DNA from: Sphingomonas hominis
GTDB taxonomy: Bacteria > Pseudomonadota > Alphaproteobacteria > Sphingomonadales > Sphingomonadaceae
Direction: 5' to 3'
DNA: 64,000 nt
NCBI RefSeq assembly: GCF_013328205.1
Contig: NZ_JABULH010000003.1
Span: 329,936 to 393,935 of the forward strand
In this document: positions 28,328 to 36,755 of the stretch, piece by piece
How positions within the stretch are numbered: the first letter of the stretch is position 1
Layout of the letters: every line of letters begins with the position of its first letter
Program-made: the position numbers and the translations under genes
Notes under the pieces: generated by a model
Seen by the model: the letters and a program-made list of their open reading frames with translations, nothing else
Database searches by the model: none
Told to the model about the DNA's origin: nothing

Positions 28328-28405
28328 GGGTCATAGGTCGGATATTGTATCAGACGTCGAGGGGTGCCTCCGCGCGCGATGGCGAGGTGGCACCCTCGAC
28401 CTCGA

Positions 28406-29299
28406 TCAGGCGATGCCCGCGCCGCCGGTGACGCCGTACACCTCGCCGTTGATATAGCTCGCCTCCTGGCTGGCGAGCAGCACGTAGACGGGGGCGATCT
28501 CGACCGGCTGGCCGGGGCGGCCGTAGGCGCTCTTCTCGCCGAAAGTCATCACCGCCTCGGGCGGCTGCCCGCCGGAGGATTGCAGCGGCGTCCAGAACGG
28601 ACCCGGCGCGACGACGTTGGCGCGGATGCCTTTTTCCAGCAATTGCGCGGCCAGCGCCTTGGTATAAGCGACGATGCCCGCCTTGGTGGTCGCGTAATCG
28701 AGCAGCGTTGCCGACGGATCATACGCCTGGACCGAGGCGGTGGTGATGATCGCCGCGCCCGCGGGCAAATGCGGCACCGCGGCCTGGGTGATCCAGTGCA
28801 TCGCGTAAAGGTTGGTCTTCATCGTCTCGTCGAAATCCTTCGACGATACCTCGAACAGGTTCTCGCGGCTCTGCTGGTGGCCGGCGTTGATGACGAGCAG
28901 GTCGAGCCCGCCGAGCTTCTCCACGGCCTGTTCGACCATCGTGCGGCACCAATCCTCGTCGGTGATGTCACCGGGCAGGTCGACCGCGGTGCGCCCTTCC
29001 GCCTCGATCAGCTTGATGACATCGGCCGCGTCGGCCTTCTCGGCCGGCAGGTAGGAGATCGCGACATCGGCACCTTCGCGCGCGAAGGCGATCGCGGCGG
29101 CGCGGCCGATCCCGCTGTCGCCGCCGGTGACCAGCGCACGGCGTCCGGCGAGCCGGCCCGAGCCTTTGTAGCTCGTCTCGCCATGGTCGGGCACCGGGTC
29201 CATCTTGCGCGCTTCACCGGGCACCGGCTGCGGTTGGCGCGGGAAGGGGGGCTTGGGATATTGCGCGCGCGGGTCCTGCATCGTCAGGCGATCGGTCAT
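28406..29299 (-). CDS. SDR family oxidoreductase (YhdF/YghA-like)
   Basis: 297 residues; start at ATG 29299 with AGGAGAAG upstream. The family's proline-rich N-terminal extension (YPKPPFPRQPQPVPG) precedes the Rossmann fold: ALVTGGDSGIGRA cofactor motif, VINAGHQQ, catalytic Ser in TTASVQAY and the YxxxK motif in YATTKAG, then VAPGPFWTPLQ. These extended SDRs are often stress-associated NADPH-dependent reductases. It follows the GH15 gene by about 45 bases on the same strand, and the two probably form an operon. Confidence 0.93.
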   Translation of the reverse strand: MTDRLTMQDPRAQYPKPPFPRQPQPVPGEARKMDPVPDHGETSYKGSGRLAGRRALVTGGDSGIGRAAAIAFAREGADVAISYLPAEKADAADVIKLIEAEGRTAVDLPGDITDEDWCRTMVEQAVEKLGGLDLLVINAGHQQSRENLFEVSSKDFDETMKTNLYAMHWITQAAVPHLPAGAAIITTASVQAYDPSATLLDYATTKAGIVAYTKALAAQLLEKGIRANVVAPGPFWTPLQSSGGQPPEAVMTFGEKSAYGRPGQPVEIAPVYVLLASQEASYINGEVYGVTGGAGIA

Positions 29300-29345
29300 C
29301 GGTTCTTCTCCTGGGGGAATGGGGTGCGAACGCGCGAGCACGCGA

Positions 29346-31172
29346 TCAGTCGCAGTCGCCGGCCTGGTCGACCACCGCGAGCGCCATAACGTGCGCCAGG
29401 TGGCTCAACCCTTGCGGGAGGTTGCCGAGGAAGGCGCCAGTCGCGGGGTCGATCATCTCGGCCAGAATGCCGTTGCCGTGCGACAATGCCGCGGTCAGCC
29501 GTTCGAGTCGCGTGCGCGCCTCATCGCGGTGGCCGAGTTCGGCCAGCGCCTCTACCATCCAGAACGAGCAGGCGATGAAGCAGCCTTCCTCCTGCTCCAT
29601 ACCCGAATAGCGGTAGTGGAACGGTCCCGCGCCCAGTTCGCGGTCGATCGCGTCGAGCGTCAGCTTCAATCGCTCGCGCCCGTCGAAGCCGAAGCGCACC
29701 GCGAGCGCCATGGACGCGTCGATCTTGTCACTACCGGGATACATGACGAACGCCTGCTGTGTCTCCGACCAGCATTCGTCCTCAATCCACTGCGCCACGC
29801 GGTCGCGCTCGCGTGACCAGCGTTCGCGGCAGGTGGTGGGAAGTTGGCCCTGATCGGCGAGCTCGACCGCGCGGGCGAGCGCTTGCCAGCAACTGACCTT
29901 GGACATGGTATAATGCTGCTCGTCCTCCAGCTCCCACATGCCCGCGTCGGGCGTGCGCCAGCGGTCGGCGCATTCGTCGGCCAGGTGCGAGAGCAGCTCC
30001 GCACTCGCGCTGTCTAGGATGTTGCCGCACGCGACGAAGCAGGCGGCGGTTTCGAAAATGTCGCCGTAAACGCCGTGCTGCTGCTGATCGGTCGCGAGAT
30101 TGCCGGTGACGACGGGCTGCGACCCGCGATAGCCGGGCATCGCCCATTCGCGCACCGGCGGCACTGTCCCGCCATCCAGCGTGTAGCAGACGCGCGTGCC
30201 CGTTTCGCGCAACTGGTTGAGCAGCCAGGTGAAGGCCGCCTTCGCCTCTGCCTCCGCGCCCGCGGCCAGGAACGCCTTGATCGTGTATCCCGCGTCGCGG
30301 ATCCAGGCGTAGCGATAGTCCCAGTTCTTGGCGCCGCCGATCCCCTCGGGCACCGAGGTCGTCGCCGCCGCCGCGATCGCGCCGGAGGGCGAGTGGAGCA
30401 GCAGCTTCAAGGCAAGTGCGCTGCGCAGGAACGCGTCGCGGTCCGCGCCATCGTAGGAGACGCGCGCGCACCAGTCGCGCCATTCCTGGTCCGATATGTC
30501 GATGCGCTCGTCGATCTGGCGGATGGCGGGCGCGACCAGCGGCTCGTCGCGGCCGGCGACGATCGCCACGGTGCAGCGCTCGCCGGGGCCGACGGTCAGC
30601 TCACCGGTGATCCCCTCGTCGGCCCAGTCGCAGCTGAGCAGATCGTCGTGGACGAACAACCCCAGCACGCGCTCGACGTGGAACACGGTGTGCTCGCCGA
30701 TGGTGGAATGATACGGGTTGACCGTGTCGCCGCGCCGGCCGGGGCGCATCACGAGGTCGAAACGGACATGTCCGTCGATCCCCTCGACCCGCCGCGCGAG
30801 TTCAGCCCAAGGCAGGCGGCCGGCGGTGCCGCTGTTCATCGATTCGGTGAGCTTGGCGCGTCCCGAGGCGGTGGTGAACACCGTCTCCAGCACGTTGCTT
30901 CCGGTGCGATAGGCACGTTCGACCGTGAACGGCTCGCTTGGTTGCAGCACGAAGCGCCCGCCGTTCTCCGCGTCGAGCAAACGGTCGAACAAGGGAGCCG
31001 AGTCCATGTTGGGCACGCACCACCAGTCGATCGAGCCGTCGCTGCCCGACAGCGCGACCGAGCGGCCGTCGCCCAGCGCGCCATATTGTTCGAGCGGCAG
31101 GTAACCGTCGATCCGCACGCCGAGCACGTCTTGCTCGTGGCCGCGCTTCGAGAAGTCGGTCAGGTCGTTCAC
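29346..31172 (-). CDS. Glycoside hydrolase family 15 protein (glucoamylase/trehalase-like)
   Basis: About 608 residues. The N-terminal domain begins with the family's GYLPLEQYGALGDGRSVALSG and GSIDWWCVPNMDS. The (alpha/alpha)6 barrel shows NWDYRYAWIRDAGYT, the general-acid region MWELEDEQHYTMSKVSCW and the C-terminal LGNLPQGLSHLAHV region with the second catalytic zone. There is no signal peptide, so it is cytosolic, as in GH15 trehalases and glucan hydrolases. I use GTG 31172; the frame can extend to a TTG at 31223, and neither has a good ribosome-binding site. It probably acts on trehalose or alpha-glucans. The SDR gene follows. Confidence 0.92.
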   Translation of the reverse strand: MNDLTDFSKRGHEQDVLGVRIDGYLPLEQYGALGDGRSVALSGSDGSIDWWCVPNMDSAPLFDRLLDAENGGRFVLQPSEPFTVERAYRTGSNVLETVFTTASGRAKLTESMNSGTAGRLPWAELARRVEGIDGHVRFDLVMRPGRRGDTVNPYHSTIGEHTVFHVERVLGLFVHDDLLSCDWADEGITGELTVGPGERCTVAIVAGRDEPLVAPAIRQIDERIDISDQEWRDWCARVSYDGADRDAFLRSALALKLLLHSPSGAIAAAATTSVPEGIGGAKNWDYRYAWIRDAGYTIKAFLAAGAEAEAKAAFTWLLNQLRETGTRVCYTLDGGTVPPVREWAMPGYRGSQPVVTGNLATDQQQHGVYGDIFETAACFVACGNILDSASAELLSHLADECADRWRTPDAGMWELEDEQHYTMSKVSCWQALARAVELADQGQLPTTCRERWSRERDRVAQWIEDECWSETQQAFVMYPGSDKIDASMALAVRFGFDGRERLKLTLDAIDRELGAGPFHYRYSGMEQEEGCFIACSFWMVEALAELGHRDEARTRLERLTAALSHGNGILAEMIDPATGAFLGNLPQGLSHLAHVMALAVVDQAGDCD

Positions 31173-31376
31173 CGGCGGATCGGCGCGGTGGCGCGTGCGT
31201 GCGTGGTTTGCATCACTGCACAATGTTCTTGACCTGAGTTAGTTCGGCGCGGCGTACAGAAAGCCTGCACCGGCGTGCGGTCCACGCGCCAGCCGTGGTC
31301 GCCGGAGCGGATCGGCCGCTCGCCCGTTTCTGTGGGCACGAGCGCGGCAACGGCGTCGAAACAAGGAGTGTGGAGC

Positions 31377-31889
31377 ATGATAGCGGACGAAACCGAGACG
31401 CTGGTAACGCGCACGGGTTTTCGCTTCTTTCTGCGCGCCGTGAGTCCGCACGACCGCACGACGCTCGCCACATTGGTCAGCACGGTGTCGGACGAGGATC
31501 TGCGCTTCCGCTTTCTGTCGGACGAGCGTGCAGTGAATGAGGAACGTTTCGCGCGGTTCATGTCCGACCCCGACGCGCGCGTCGCCAGCTTCCTCGCCTT
31601 CGACGAGAAGCGTGAGCCGATCGCCTCCGCCACGCTCAAGGGCGATCAGGCGGGCGGGCAGTGCGAGGTGGCGATCATGATCCGTGCCGCATCGAAGCGC
31701 CGTGGGATCGGCTGGACGCTGCTCGATTATCTCGTCGGCTATGCCGGCAATGTTGGCTATTCGACCGTGGCCTCGATCGAGGACCGCGACAATCACGCGT
31801 CGATCGCGCTTCAGCGGCAGATGGGCTTCACCAGCGAGCCGGTCGCGGACGAGCCGATGCTGGTGCGCGTGCACCGCCGCCTGCGTTAA
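31377..31889 (+). CDS. GNAT-family N-acetyltransferase
   Basis: 170 residues from ATG 31377 with ACAAGGAG upstream. The fold is visible as FRFFLRAVSPHDRTTL, DEDLRFRFLSDERA (the pattern seen in the acetyltransferase domain of bacterial Pat-type protein acetylases), the acetyl-CoA loop RAASKRRGIGWTLLDYL in place of the usual R/Q-x-x-G-x-G/A, and SIALQRQMGFTSE. It is a stand-alone acetyltransferase divergent from the GH15 gene. The substrate is unknown. Confidence 0.88.
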   Translation: MIADETETLVTRTGFRFFLRAVSPHDRTTLATLVSTVSDEDLRFRFLSDERAVNEERFARFMSDPDARVASFLAFDEKREPIASATLKGDQAGGQCEVAIMIRAASKRRGIGWTLLDYLVGYAGNVGYSTVASIEDRDNHASIALQRQMGFTSEPVADEPMLVRVHRRLR

Positions 31890-32253
31890 AGGAAAGCGCA
31901 GCGCGCCGGTGATGACGGGGCACGCCGCTGTCAGCGGCAGGAGCGCGGTGATCGGGGTTCGGTCGGCGATGCGCTCCGTCGCGGACGGGCGATGACCGTC
32001 GAGGTTGCGTAGCGAGAAACAGGAGGCGGGCGTCGCCGCCAGCAACGCGGGGGGTCGATCGGCGGCGACCTCCGCTCTCCGCCCGATCGCCGACGACGCG
32101 TACAGCGGGCCGGTTCAGGTCAGACGGAAAACACGCGCGCGGCGTTGCCGCCGCCGCGTTTAGCCAATACGCCTGACGTCTTGGCCTAGAAATGGAGCCG
32201 TGGGCCAGGTGACCGGCCGTGCTTCCAATGCTTGACGCCGGGTCCGACGCGTC
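31890..32253. other. Intergenic region with a GC-rich hairpin
   Basis: About 360 bases. I see no gene. Near 32134-32160 a GC-rich inverted repeat (CGCGGCG/CGCCGCCGCG) could form a hairpin ending either neighbour. The rest is ordinary high-GC sequence. Confidence 0.4.
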
Positions 32254-32487
32254 TCAACGTTTCCCGCGCGGGTCGCGCAGCACGGCGAGGCGATCGCGCA
32301 TCCATTCGCGCTTGAACCGCGCGTAATCGTGGTCGCGCACGTGGATGTCCGCATCCTCGATCCACAATTCCAATTCGGTTAACGCATCGCGCTCGTCGTG
32401 ATCGAGTGTGGCCGGACGAGGAACGCCGGCGCTCAATTCTTCCGCGACGATGTCGCCACCATTCGCCACACGGTGCAGCGCGGTCAT
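32254..32487 (-). CDS. Small hypothetical protein
   Basis: 77 residues from ATG 32487. The sequence (MTALHRVANGGDIVAEELSA, DERDALTELELWIEDADIHV, YARFKREWMRDRLAVLRD) is balanced in composition and helical, which favours a real protein, but the ribosome-binding site is weak. The open frame runs up to 32661, and that extension is Arg/Pro-rich and overlaps the start of the divergent luciferase-like gene. No family recognised. Confidence 0.42.
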   Translation of the reverse strand: MTALHRVANGGDIVAEELSAGVPRPATLDHDERDALTELELWIEDADIHVRDHDYARFKREWMRDRLAVLRDPRGKR

Positions 32488-32650
32488 GAGAAAGGAACGT
32501 TGATCGGCCACCGTGATATCTTGAACAACCCGGCTGAGCGGGCAATCGCGTTTGCTTACACTTCGATCGCACGGAGGCCGCCGCGCACGAAACGATGCTG
32601 TTCCGCGCTGTCCCTTGTTCGCCGGACCGATCGCCGCCAGCTTGGGCGAC

Positions 32651-33670
32651 ATGAAGAACATCGGTTTCCTGTCATTCGGCCATTGGTCGGCTTCTCAACA
32701 GTCCGCGACGCGATCGGCGCGGGACGTGCTGCTGCAATCGATCGACCTCGCGGTGGCGGCGGAGGAGCTGGGCGCCGACGGCGCTTATTTCCGCGTCCAC
32801 CATTTCGCGCAGCAGCTCGCCTCGCCCTTTCCGCTGCTCGCCGCGGTCGGCGCGCGCACCAGCCGGATCGAGATCGGCACCGGCGTGATCGACATGCGCT
32901 ACGAAAATCCGTTCTACATGGCGGAGGATGCGGGCTCGGCCGACCTGATCGGCGGTGGGCGACTGCAATTGGGGCTGAGCCGCGGCTCGCCCGAGCAGGT
33001 GATCGATGGCTGGCGCTATTTTGGTTACGCGCCGCCCGAGGGGCAGAGCGACGCCGACATGGGCCGTCGCCATGCCGAGGTGTTCCTGGAATTGCTGAAG
33101 GGCGAGGGGTTCGCGCAGCCCAACTCGCGTCCGATGTTCCCCAACCCGCCGGGGCTGCTGCGGTTGGAGCCGCATTCGCCCGGTTTGCGCGACCGCATCT
33201 GGTGGGGATCGGGGGCGAATGCGACCGCGGTCTGGGCGGCGCAGATGGGGATGAACCTGCAGAGCTCGACCCTCAAGGCCGACGAGAGCGGCGAGCCGTT
33301 CCACGTCCAGCAGGCCAGGCAGATCCGCCTCTACCGCGATGCATGGGCGGAGGCCGGGCACCAGCGCCAGCCGCGCGTGTCGGTGTCACGCTCGATCTTC
33401 GCGATCACCAACGACCGCGATCGGATGTATTTCGGTCGCGACGGCGAGGGTGGCGACCAGATCGGCGTGATCGACAACATGCGCGCCGTGTTCGGTCGCT
33501 CCTACGCCGCCGAGCCCGAACGATTGATCGAGCAGCTACGTGCCGACGAAGCGATCGCCGAGGCGGACACGTTGCTGCTCACCGTCCCCAACCAGCTCGG
33601 CGTCGATTACAACGCGCATGTGATCGAGAGCATCCTGGCCCATGTCGCGCCCGCGCTCGGCTGGCGCTGA
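32651..33670 (+). CDS. LLM-class flavin-dependent monooxygenase
   Basis: 339 residues of the bacterial luciferase-like TIM barrel. Visible family landmarks: FLSFGHWS at the start, AEELGADGAYFRVHHF, RIEIGTGVIDMRYENP, DLIGGGRLQLGLSRGSPEQ and IWWGSGANATAVWAAQMGMNL. Members use FMNH2 from a partner reductase. I started at ATG 32651; upstream frame to 32552 lacks family sequence. No flavin reductase or catabolic partner is adjacent, so the substrate is unknown. Confidence 0.92.
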   Translation: MKNIGFLSFGHWSASQQSATRSARDVLLQSIDLAVAAEELGADGAYFRVHHFAQQLASPFPLLAAVGARTSRIEIGTGVIDMRYENPFYMAEDAGSADLIGGGRLQLGLSRGSPEQVIDGWRYFGYAPPEGQSDADMGRRHAEVFLELLKGEGFAQPNSRPMFPNPPGLLRLEPHSPGLRDRIWWGSGANATAVWAAQMGMNLQSSTLKADESGEPFHVQQARQIRLYRDAWAEAGHQRQPRVSVSRSIFAITNDRDRMYFGRDGEGGDQIGVIDNMRAVFGRSYAAEPERLIEQLRADEAIAEADTLLLTVPNQLGVDYNAHVIESILAHVAPALGWR

Positions 33671-33700
33671 CGCGCGGTCGAGATCGGGGTCGGTCCGGGC

Positions 33701-33736
33701 GGCTCAGCCGATAACGCCGGCTCAGCCGATGACGCC
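33701..33736. repeat. 18-bp tandem duplication covering a stop codon
   Basis: Two adjacent copies of GGCTCAGCCGATRACGCC (33701-33718 and 33719-33736, one mismatch). On the minus strand each encodes Gly/Ala-Val-Ile-Gly plus a stop, so the end of the small membrane protein gene is repeated just behind it. Confidence 0.85.
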
Positions 33737-33856
33737 GCCCGCGATCAACAGCATCGTCAGCGTCGCGATGAGGAGGAAACCGAGATAGTAGAGCCCGCCG
33801 GTGATCGGCACCTCCGATTTCTCGTGAAAGGCTTCGTTTTCCATCTGCTCGCTCAT
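33722..33856 (-). CDS. Small single-pass membrane protein
   Basis: 44 residues, MSEQMENEAFHEKSEVPITG followed by one transmembrane helix (YYLGFLLIATLTMLLIAGG) and a C-terminal GVIG. The acidic N-terminus would face the cytoplasm or periplasm. Such tiny proteins are common beside housekeeping genes and are often missed. Its last codons and stop are duplicated in tandem directly downstream (33701-33736). No partner gene is evident. Confidence 0.65.
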   Translation of the reverse strand: MSEQMENEAFHEKSEVPITGGLYYLGFLLIATLTMLLIAGGVIG

Positions 33857-34006
33857 CGTGGCCGTCCCGTGCTGCGCGTCGTTGCATGGTGAACCGGCGG
33901 ACCGCGCGATCGATCCACGGCCGGTGACGGCGGGGCGCGAACGTGCAGCGCATGAACGGGTGGCGGCGGGCTCGGAGCCGCACGGCGCGTCGCTCGTTGA
34001 GGTCGC

Positions 34007-35095
34007 ATGGCAACAGCAGCACCGGTACGCGAGCGGGCAATCCGCACATGGCGCCCGCGCCGCGTTCTTCTGACCCGTGCGGCGAGCGGCTTCGCGCACG
34101 GCCGCGCGATCGCCGAGCGGGTGGCGGCCGCGGGGATCGAGCTGGTCGAACTGCCGGGTGACCGTCTCAACCTCGGTCTGTCGGACGATCCGCGCCGCGC
34201 CTACTCGGAGGCGAAGAACACGCTCGCGATCGTCGTCGCGCCGCCGTCGAAGCGCCGGCTGCAACCGATCGCGCCGAGTGCCGACTGGCGCGTCGACTTG
34301 GCGGAAGGGTGCCCGGCGCATTGCAGCTACTGTTATCTCGCCGGGTCGCTGAAAGGCCCGCCGATCACCCGCGTCTACGCCAACCTCGACGAGATATTGG
34401 GCGTGCTGCCCGACTATCTTGGGCAGGGCACGATCACCTCGCGTTCGAACGCGCGCGCGCATGAAGGGACGACGTTCGAGGCGTCATGCTACACCGATCC
34501 GCTCGCATTGGAGCCGCTGACGGGATCACTGTCGGCGGCGATCGCGTGGTTCGGGCGCTGGCCGGCGGAGGCGCAACTGCGCTTCACCTCCAAGTTCGCC
34601 GACGTGTCGCCGCTGCTTTCGCTCGACCACGGCGGCCGCACGCGGATGCGCGCGTCGCTCAACCCGCCCGCCTTCGCGCGGTTCGAGGGCGGCACGTCGC
34701 CGGTGCACGATCGGCTGGCGGCGCTGCGGCGGATGGCGCAGGCAGGTTACCCGGTCGGGCTGACGATCGCGCCGATCATCGCTGCGGACGGCTGGGAGGA
34801 GGCGTATGGCGCGCTGATCGCCGACGCGGCGGCACAGCTCGGCGATCTGCCCGCGCTCGACCTGACAGTGGAGCTCATCACGCACCGCTTCAACACCGGA
34901 TCGAAGGCGGTGCTCGACAGCTGGTATCCCGGCTCCGCGCTCGACATGACTGCGACCAACCGCGTCACCAAGCGGACCAAGTTCGGTGCGGAGAAACAGG
35001 TGTACGACGCGGCGACGATGCGCAGCCTGCGCGGCTTCTTCGAACGCGCGATCGGCGACGCGCTGCCAGCGGCGCGCATCCTCTACTGGACGTGA
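34007..35095 (+). CDS. Spore photoproduct lyase family radical SAM protein
   Basis: 362 residues. The radical SAM cluster motif is C102-x3-C106-x2-C109 (EGCPAHCSYCYL), the CxxxCxxC spacing used by spore photoproduct lyase. Cys161 in TTFEASCYTDPL matches, by my reading, the conserved hydrogen-donor cysteine region of SplB. Other shared stretches are FTSKFADVSPLL, RMRASLNPP and LTVELITHRFN. The family repairs the 5-thyminyl-dihydrothymine lesion in spores, but this organism is not expected to sporulate, so the real substrate may be another UV lesion. Monocistronic. Confidence 0.88.
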   Translation: MATAAPVRERAIRTWRPRRVLLTRAASGFAHGRAIAERVAAAGIELVELPGDRLNLGLSDDPRRAYSEAKNTLAIVVAPPSKRRLQPIAPSADWRVDLAEGCPAHCSYCYLAGSLKGPPITRVYANLDEILGVLPDYLGQGTITSRSNARAHEGTTFEASCYTDPLALEPLTGSLSAAIAWFGRWPAEAQLRFTSKFADVSPLLSLDHGGRTRMRASLNPPAFARFEGGTSPVHDRLAALRRMAQAGYPVGLTIAPIIAADGWEEAYGALIADAAAQLGDLPALDLTVELITHRFNTGSKAVLDSWYPGSALDMTATNRVTKRTKFGAEKQVYDAATMRSLRGFFERAIGDALPAARILYWT

Positions 35096-35270
35096 TCGAG
35101 CGAATTCCGTCGAACAGGTAGCAGTTACCTACCTATGAGCGGGTACATCTGCTCATCTTGTTCGCGCGCAGTCGCGCGGTCACACTCGCGATCGTGACAA
35201 AGGCAGGCAGGGACAGGCGCTTGGGTGAGGCGTGCCCGTATCAGTACGCGACGGCCCGAGCACGCAACGA

Positions 35271-35308
35271 AACGGCCGACCCCCGCGTCGCGGCGGGGGC
35301 CGGCCGTT
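35271..35308 (-). terminator. Terminator after the SWIB gene
   Basis: A long GC-rich hairpin with outer arms AACGGCC/GGCCGTT and inner arms rich in C and G (35271-35308). Read on the minus strand it is followed by TTCGTTGC. It lies 16 bases after the SWIB stop. Confidence 0.75.
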
Positions 35309-35324
35309 CAGAATACGGGAAGGT

Positions 35325-35666
35325 TTACTTCTTCGGCGCGGTCAGGTGCGCGCTCAGGAACTTGTTCATCTCGAACATGCTCGCCGACTTCTTGCCGAAG
35401 ATCTTCTCCAGCTTGTCGTCCGCGTTGATCTGGCGGCGGTCCTTGGCGTCCTGCAGGTCGTTCTTCTTGATGTACTCCCACACCTTGCTGACGACCTCGC
35501 TGCGCGGCAGGTCCTTCTTGCCGACGATCTCGGCCAAGTCCTCCGACGGGGTCACCGGTGCGGTGATGCCGCCGCGTGCGCCGCTGGCGGGCTTGCCGGT
35601 GGCCTTGACCTTCTTTTCCGCGGCTGCGGTTTCGTCCTTGCCGCGCTTCTCTGCCGAACGTGCCAT
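35325..35666 (-). CDS. SWIB/MDM2 domain protein
   Basis: 113 residues. A lysine-rich disordered N-terminus (AEKRGKDETAAAEKKVKATG) precedes a SWIB domain (PVTPSEDLAEIVGKKDLPRSEV, VWEYIKKNDLQDAKDRRQINADDKLEKIFG, MFEMNKFLSAHL). SWIB domains are mainly eukaryotic chromatin-remodelling modules but also occur as short stand-alone proteins in chlamydiae and some proteobacteria, where they are thought to bind DNA. Two in-frame ATGs are adjacent (35669, 35666); GGGAG spacing favours the second. Confidence 0.9.
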   Translation of the reverse strand: MARSAEKRGKDETAAAEKKVKATGKPASGARGGITAPVTPSEDLAEIVGKKDLPRSEVVSKVWEYIKKNDLQDAKDRRQINADDKLEKIFGKKSASMFEMNKFLSAHLTAPKK

Positions 35667-35850
35667 CATCTACTCCCTGTGTGTCGACCGCCGCCCAACC
35701 GGGTAGCCGCCCGAAAACCGTGCAACCGTCGTGGCAACGCCCCAGAAACGCTGCCGTAATGACATGTCGTCGTACCGATTGCCGAGCAGGTCAACATCCC
35801 GCGTGGTGACGTGTTCCGCTTTTCGTGCAGCGCGTGCACGACGAAGGTGG

Positions 35851-36219
35851 TTAACGCGCGTGCGCGGCGGCGAGTGCGATGCCCGCAAGGTTTTGCGATC
35901 GCTTGACATAACGCACGCGCAGCGGCCCGGCTGCGCGGCGCAGCGCGAGGAAGTCGGCGAGATGCGCGGCGTGCGCCGCAGGGCATCGCACCCGCCCATT
36001 CGCCTGCGCGACGACCGCCGCGGCGTCGCCCAGCAGCACCGCATCCCCGAGTCCCAGCGCGGACGCGCGGCGCGCGGCGTCGATCAGCGCGAGCCATTCC
36101 GCGGTCATGCTGGTGCCCGCGCCCAGGTCGCGCGCGACGAACGCCCGGCCAGCGATCACCACCGCGGTCTCCATGCCCGCGGGCAGCGGACGGAGACCAC
36201 CGTCGAAGAATATCTTCAC
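35851..36219 (-). CDS. RNase H-superfamily (reverse-transcriptase-like) protein
   Basis: 122 residues from a GTG that overlaps the stop codon of the pseudouridine synthase gene (GTGA), so translation is coupled. The RNase H fold starts KIFFDGGLRPLPAGMETAVV. Acidic residues of the active site are seen in FFDGG, MTAEWLAL and LLGDAAAVV. The usual last acidic position near the C-terminus (NxxAD-type) reads NLAGIAL here, so one ligand may be missing. It could be a divergent RNase HI or a nuclease-like protein. The operon context points towards RNA metabolism. Confidence 0.75.
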   Translation of the reverse strand: MKIFFDGGLRPLPAGMETAVVIAGRAFVARDLGAGTSMTAEWLALIDAARRASALGLGDAVLLGDAAAVVAQANGRVRCPAAHAAHLADFLALRRAAGPLRVRYVKRSQNLAGIALAAAHAR

Positions 36220-36755
36220 AAGCGAGCCCAGGTGCCGGGCGCCAGGTCGCCGACCGTCCACTCGCCGATGCTCCAGCGGACCAGGCGAAGCGTCGGCAGG
36301 CCCACTGCCGCGGTCATGCGGCGCACCTGCCGGTTGCGGCCCTCGCGGATCGTCAGGCGCAGCCAGCAATCGGGCACGCTCGCGCGGTAGCGGATCGGCG
36401 GGTTGCGCGGCCACAGGTCGGGTGGGGCGATCGCCTCGACCTCGGCGGGACGGGTCGGGCCGTCGTTGAGCATCACGCCCGCGCGCAGCGACGCGAGCGC
36501 CGCGTCGTTCGCCACGCCCTCGACCTGCACCAGATAGGTCTTGGGCAGCTTGAACTTCGGATCGGCGATCCGCGCCTGCATCCGACCGTCGTCGGTCAGC
36601 AGCAGCAGTCCCTCGCTGTCGCGGTCGAGCCGGCCGGCGGGGTAGACGCCGGGCACCTCGATGAAGTCCGACAGCGTCGCGCGCTTCGTCGGCGATTTCG
36701 CGTCGGTAAATTGCGTCAGGACGCCGAACGGCTTGTTGAACGCGATCAGCGTCAC
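36216..36755 (-). CDS. RsuA/RluB/RluE-family pseudouridine synthase
   Basis: 179 residues from a GTG start overlapping the upstream stop (GTGA). The catalytic motif GRLDRDSEGLLLLTDDG carries the nucleophilic Asp, preceded by AFNKPFGVLTQFTD and followed by KTYLVQVEG and IREGRNRQVRRMTAAVG. There is no S4 domain, so the short form fits RluE, which modifies U2457 of E. coli 23S rRNA. The assignment to RluE rather than a relative is likely but not certain. It is the middle gene of a three-gene overlapping operon. Confidence 0.9.
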   Translation of the reverse strand: MTLIAFNKPFGVLTQFTDAKSPTKRATLSDFIEVPGVYPAGRLDRDSEGLLLLTDDGRMQARIADPKFKLPKTYLVQVEGVANDAALASLRAGVMLNDGPTRPAEVEAIAPPDLWPRNPPIRYRASVPDCWLRLTIREGRNRQVRRMTAAVGLPTLRLVRWSIGEWTVGDLAPGTWARL

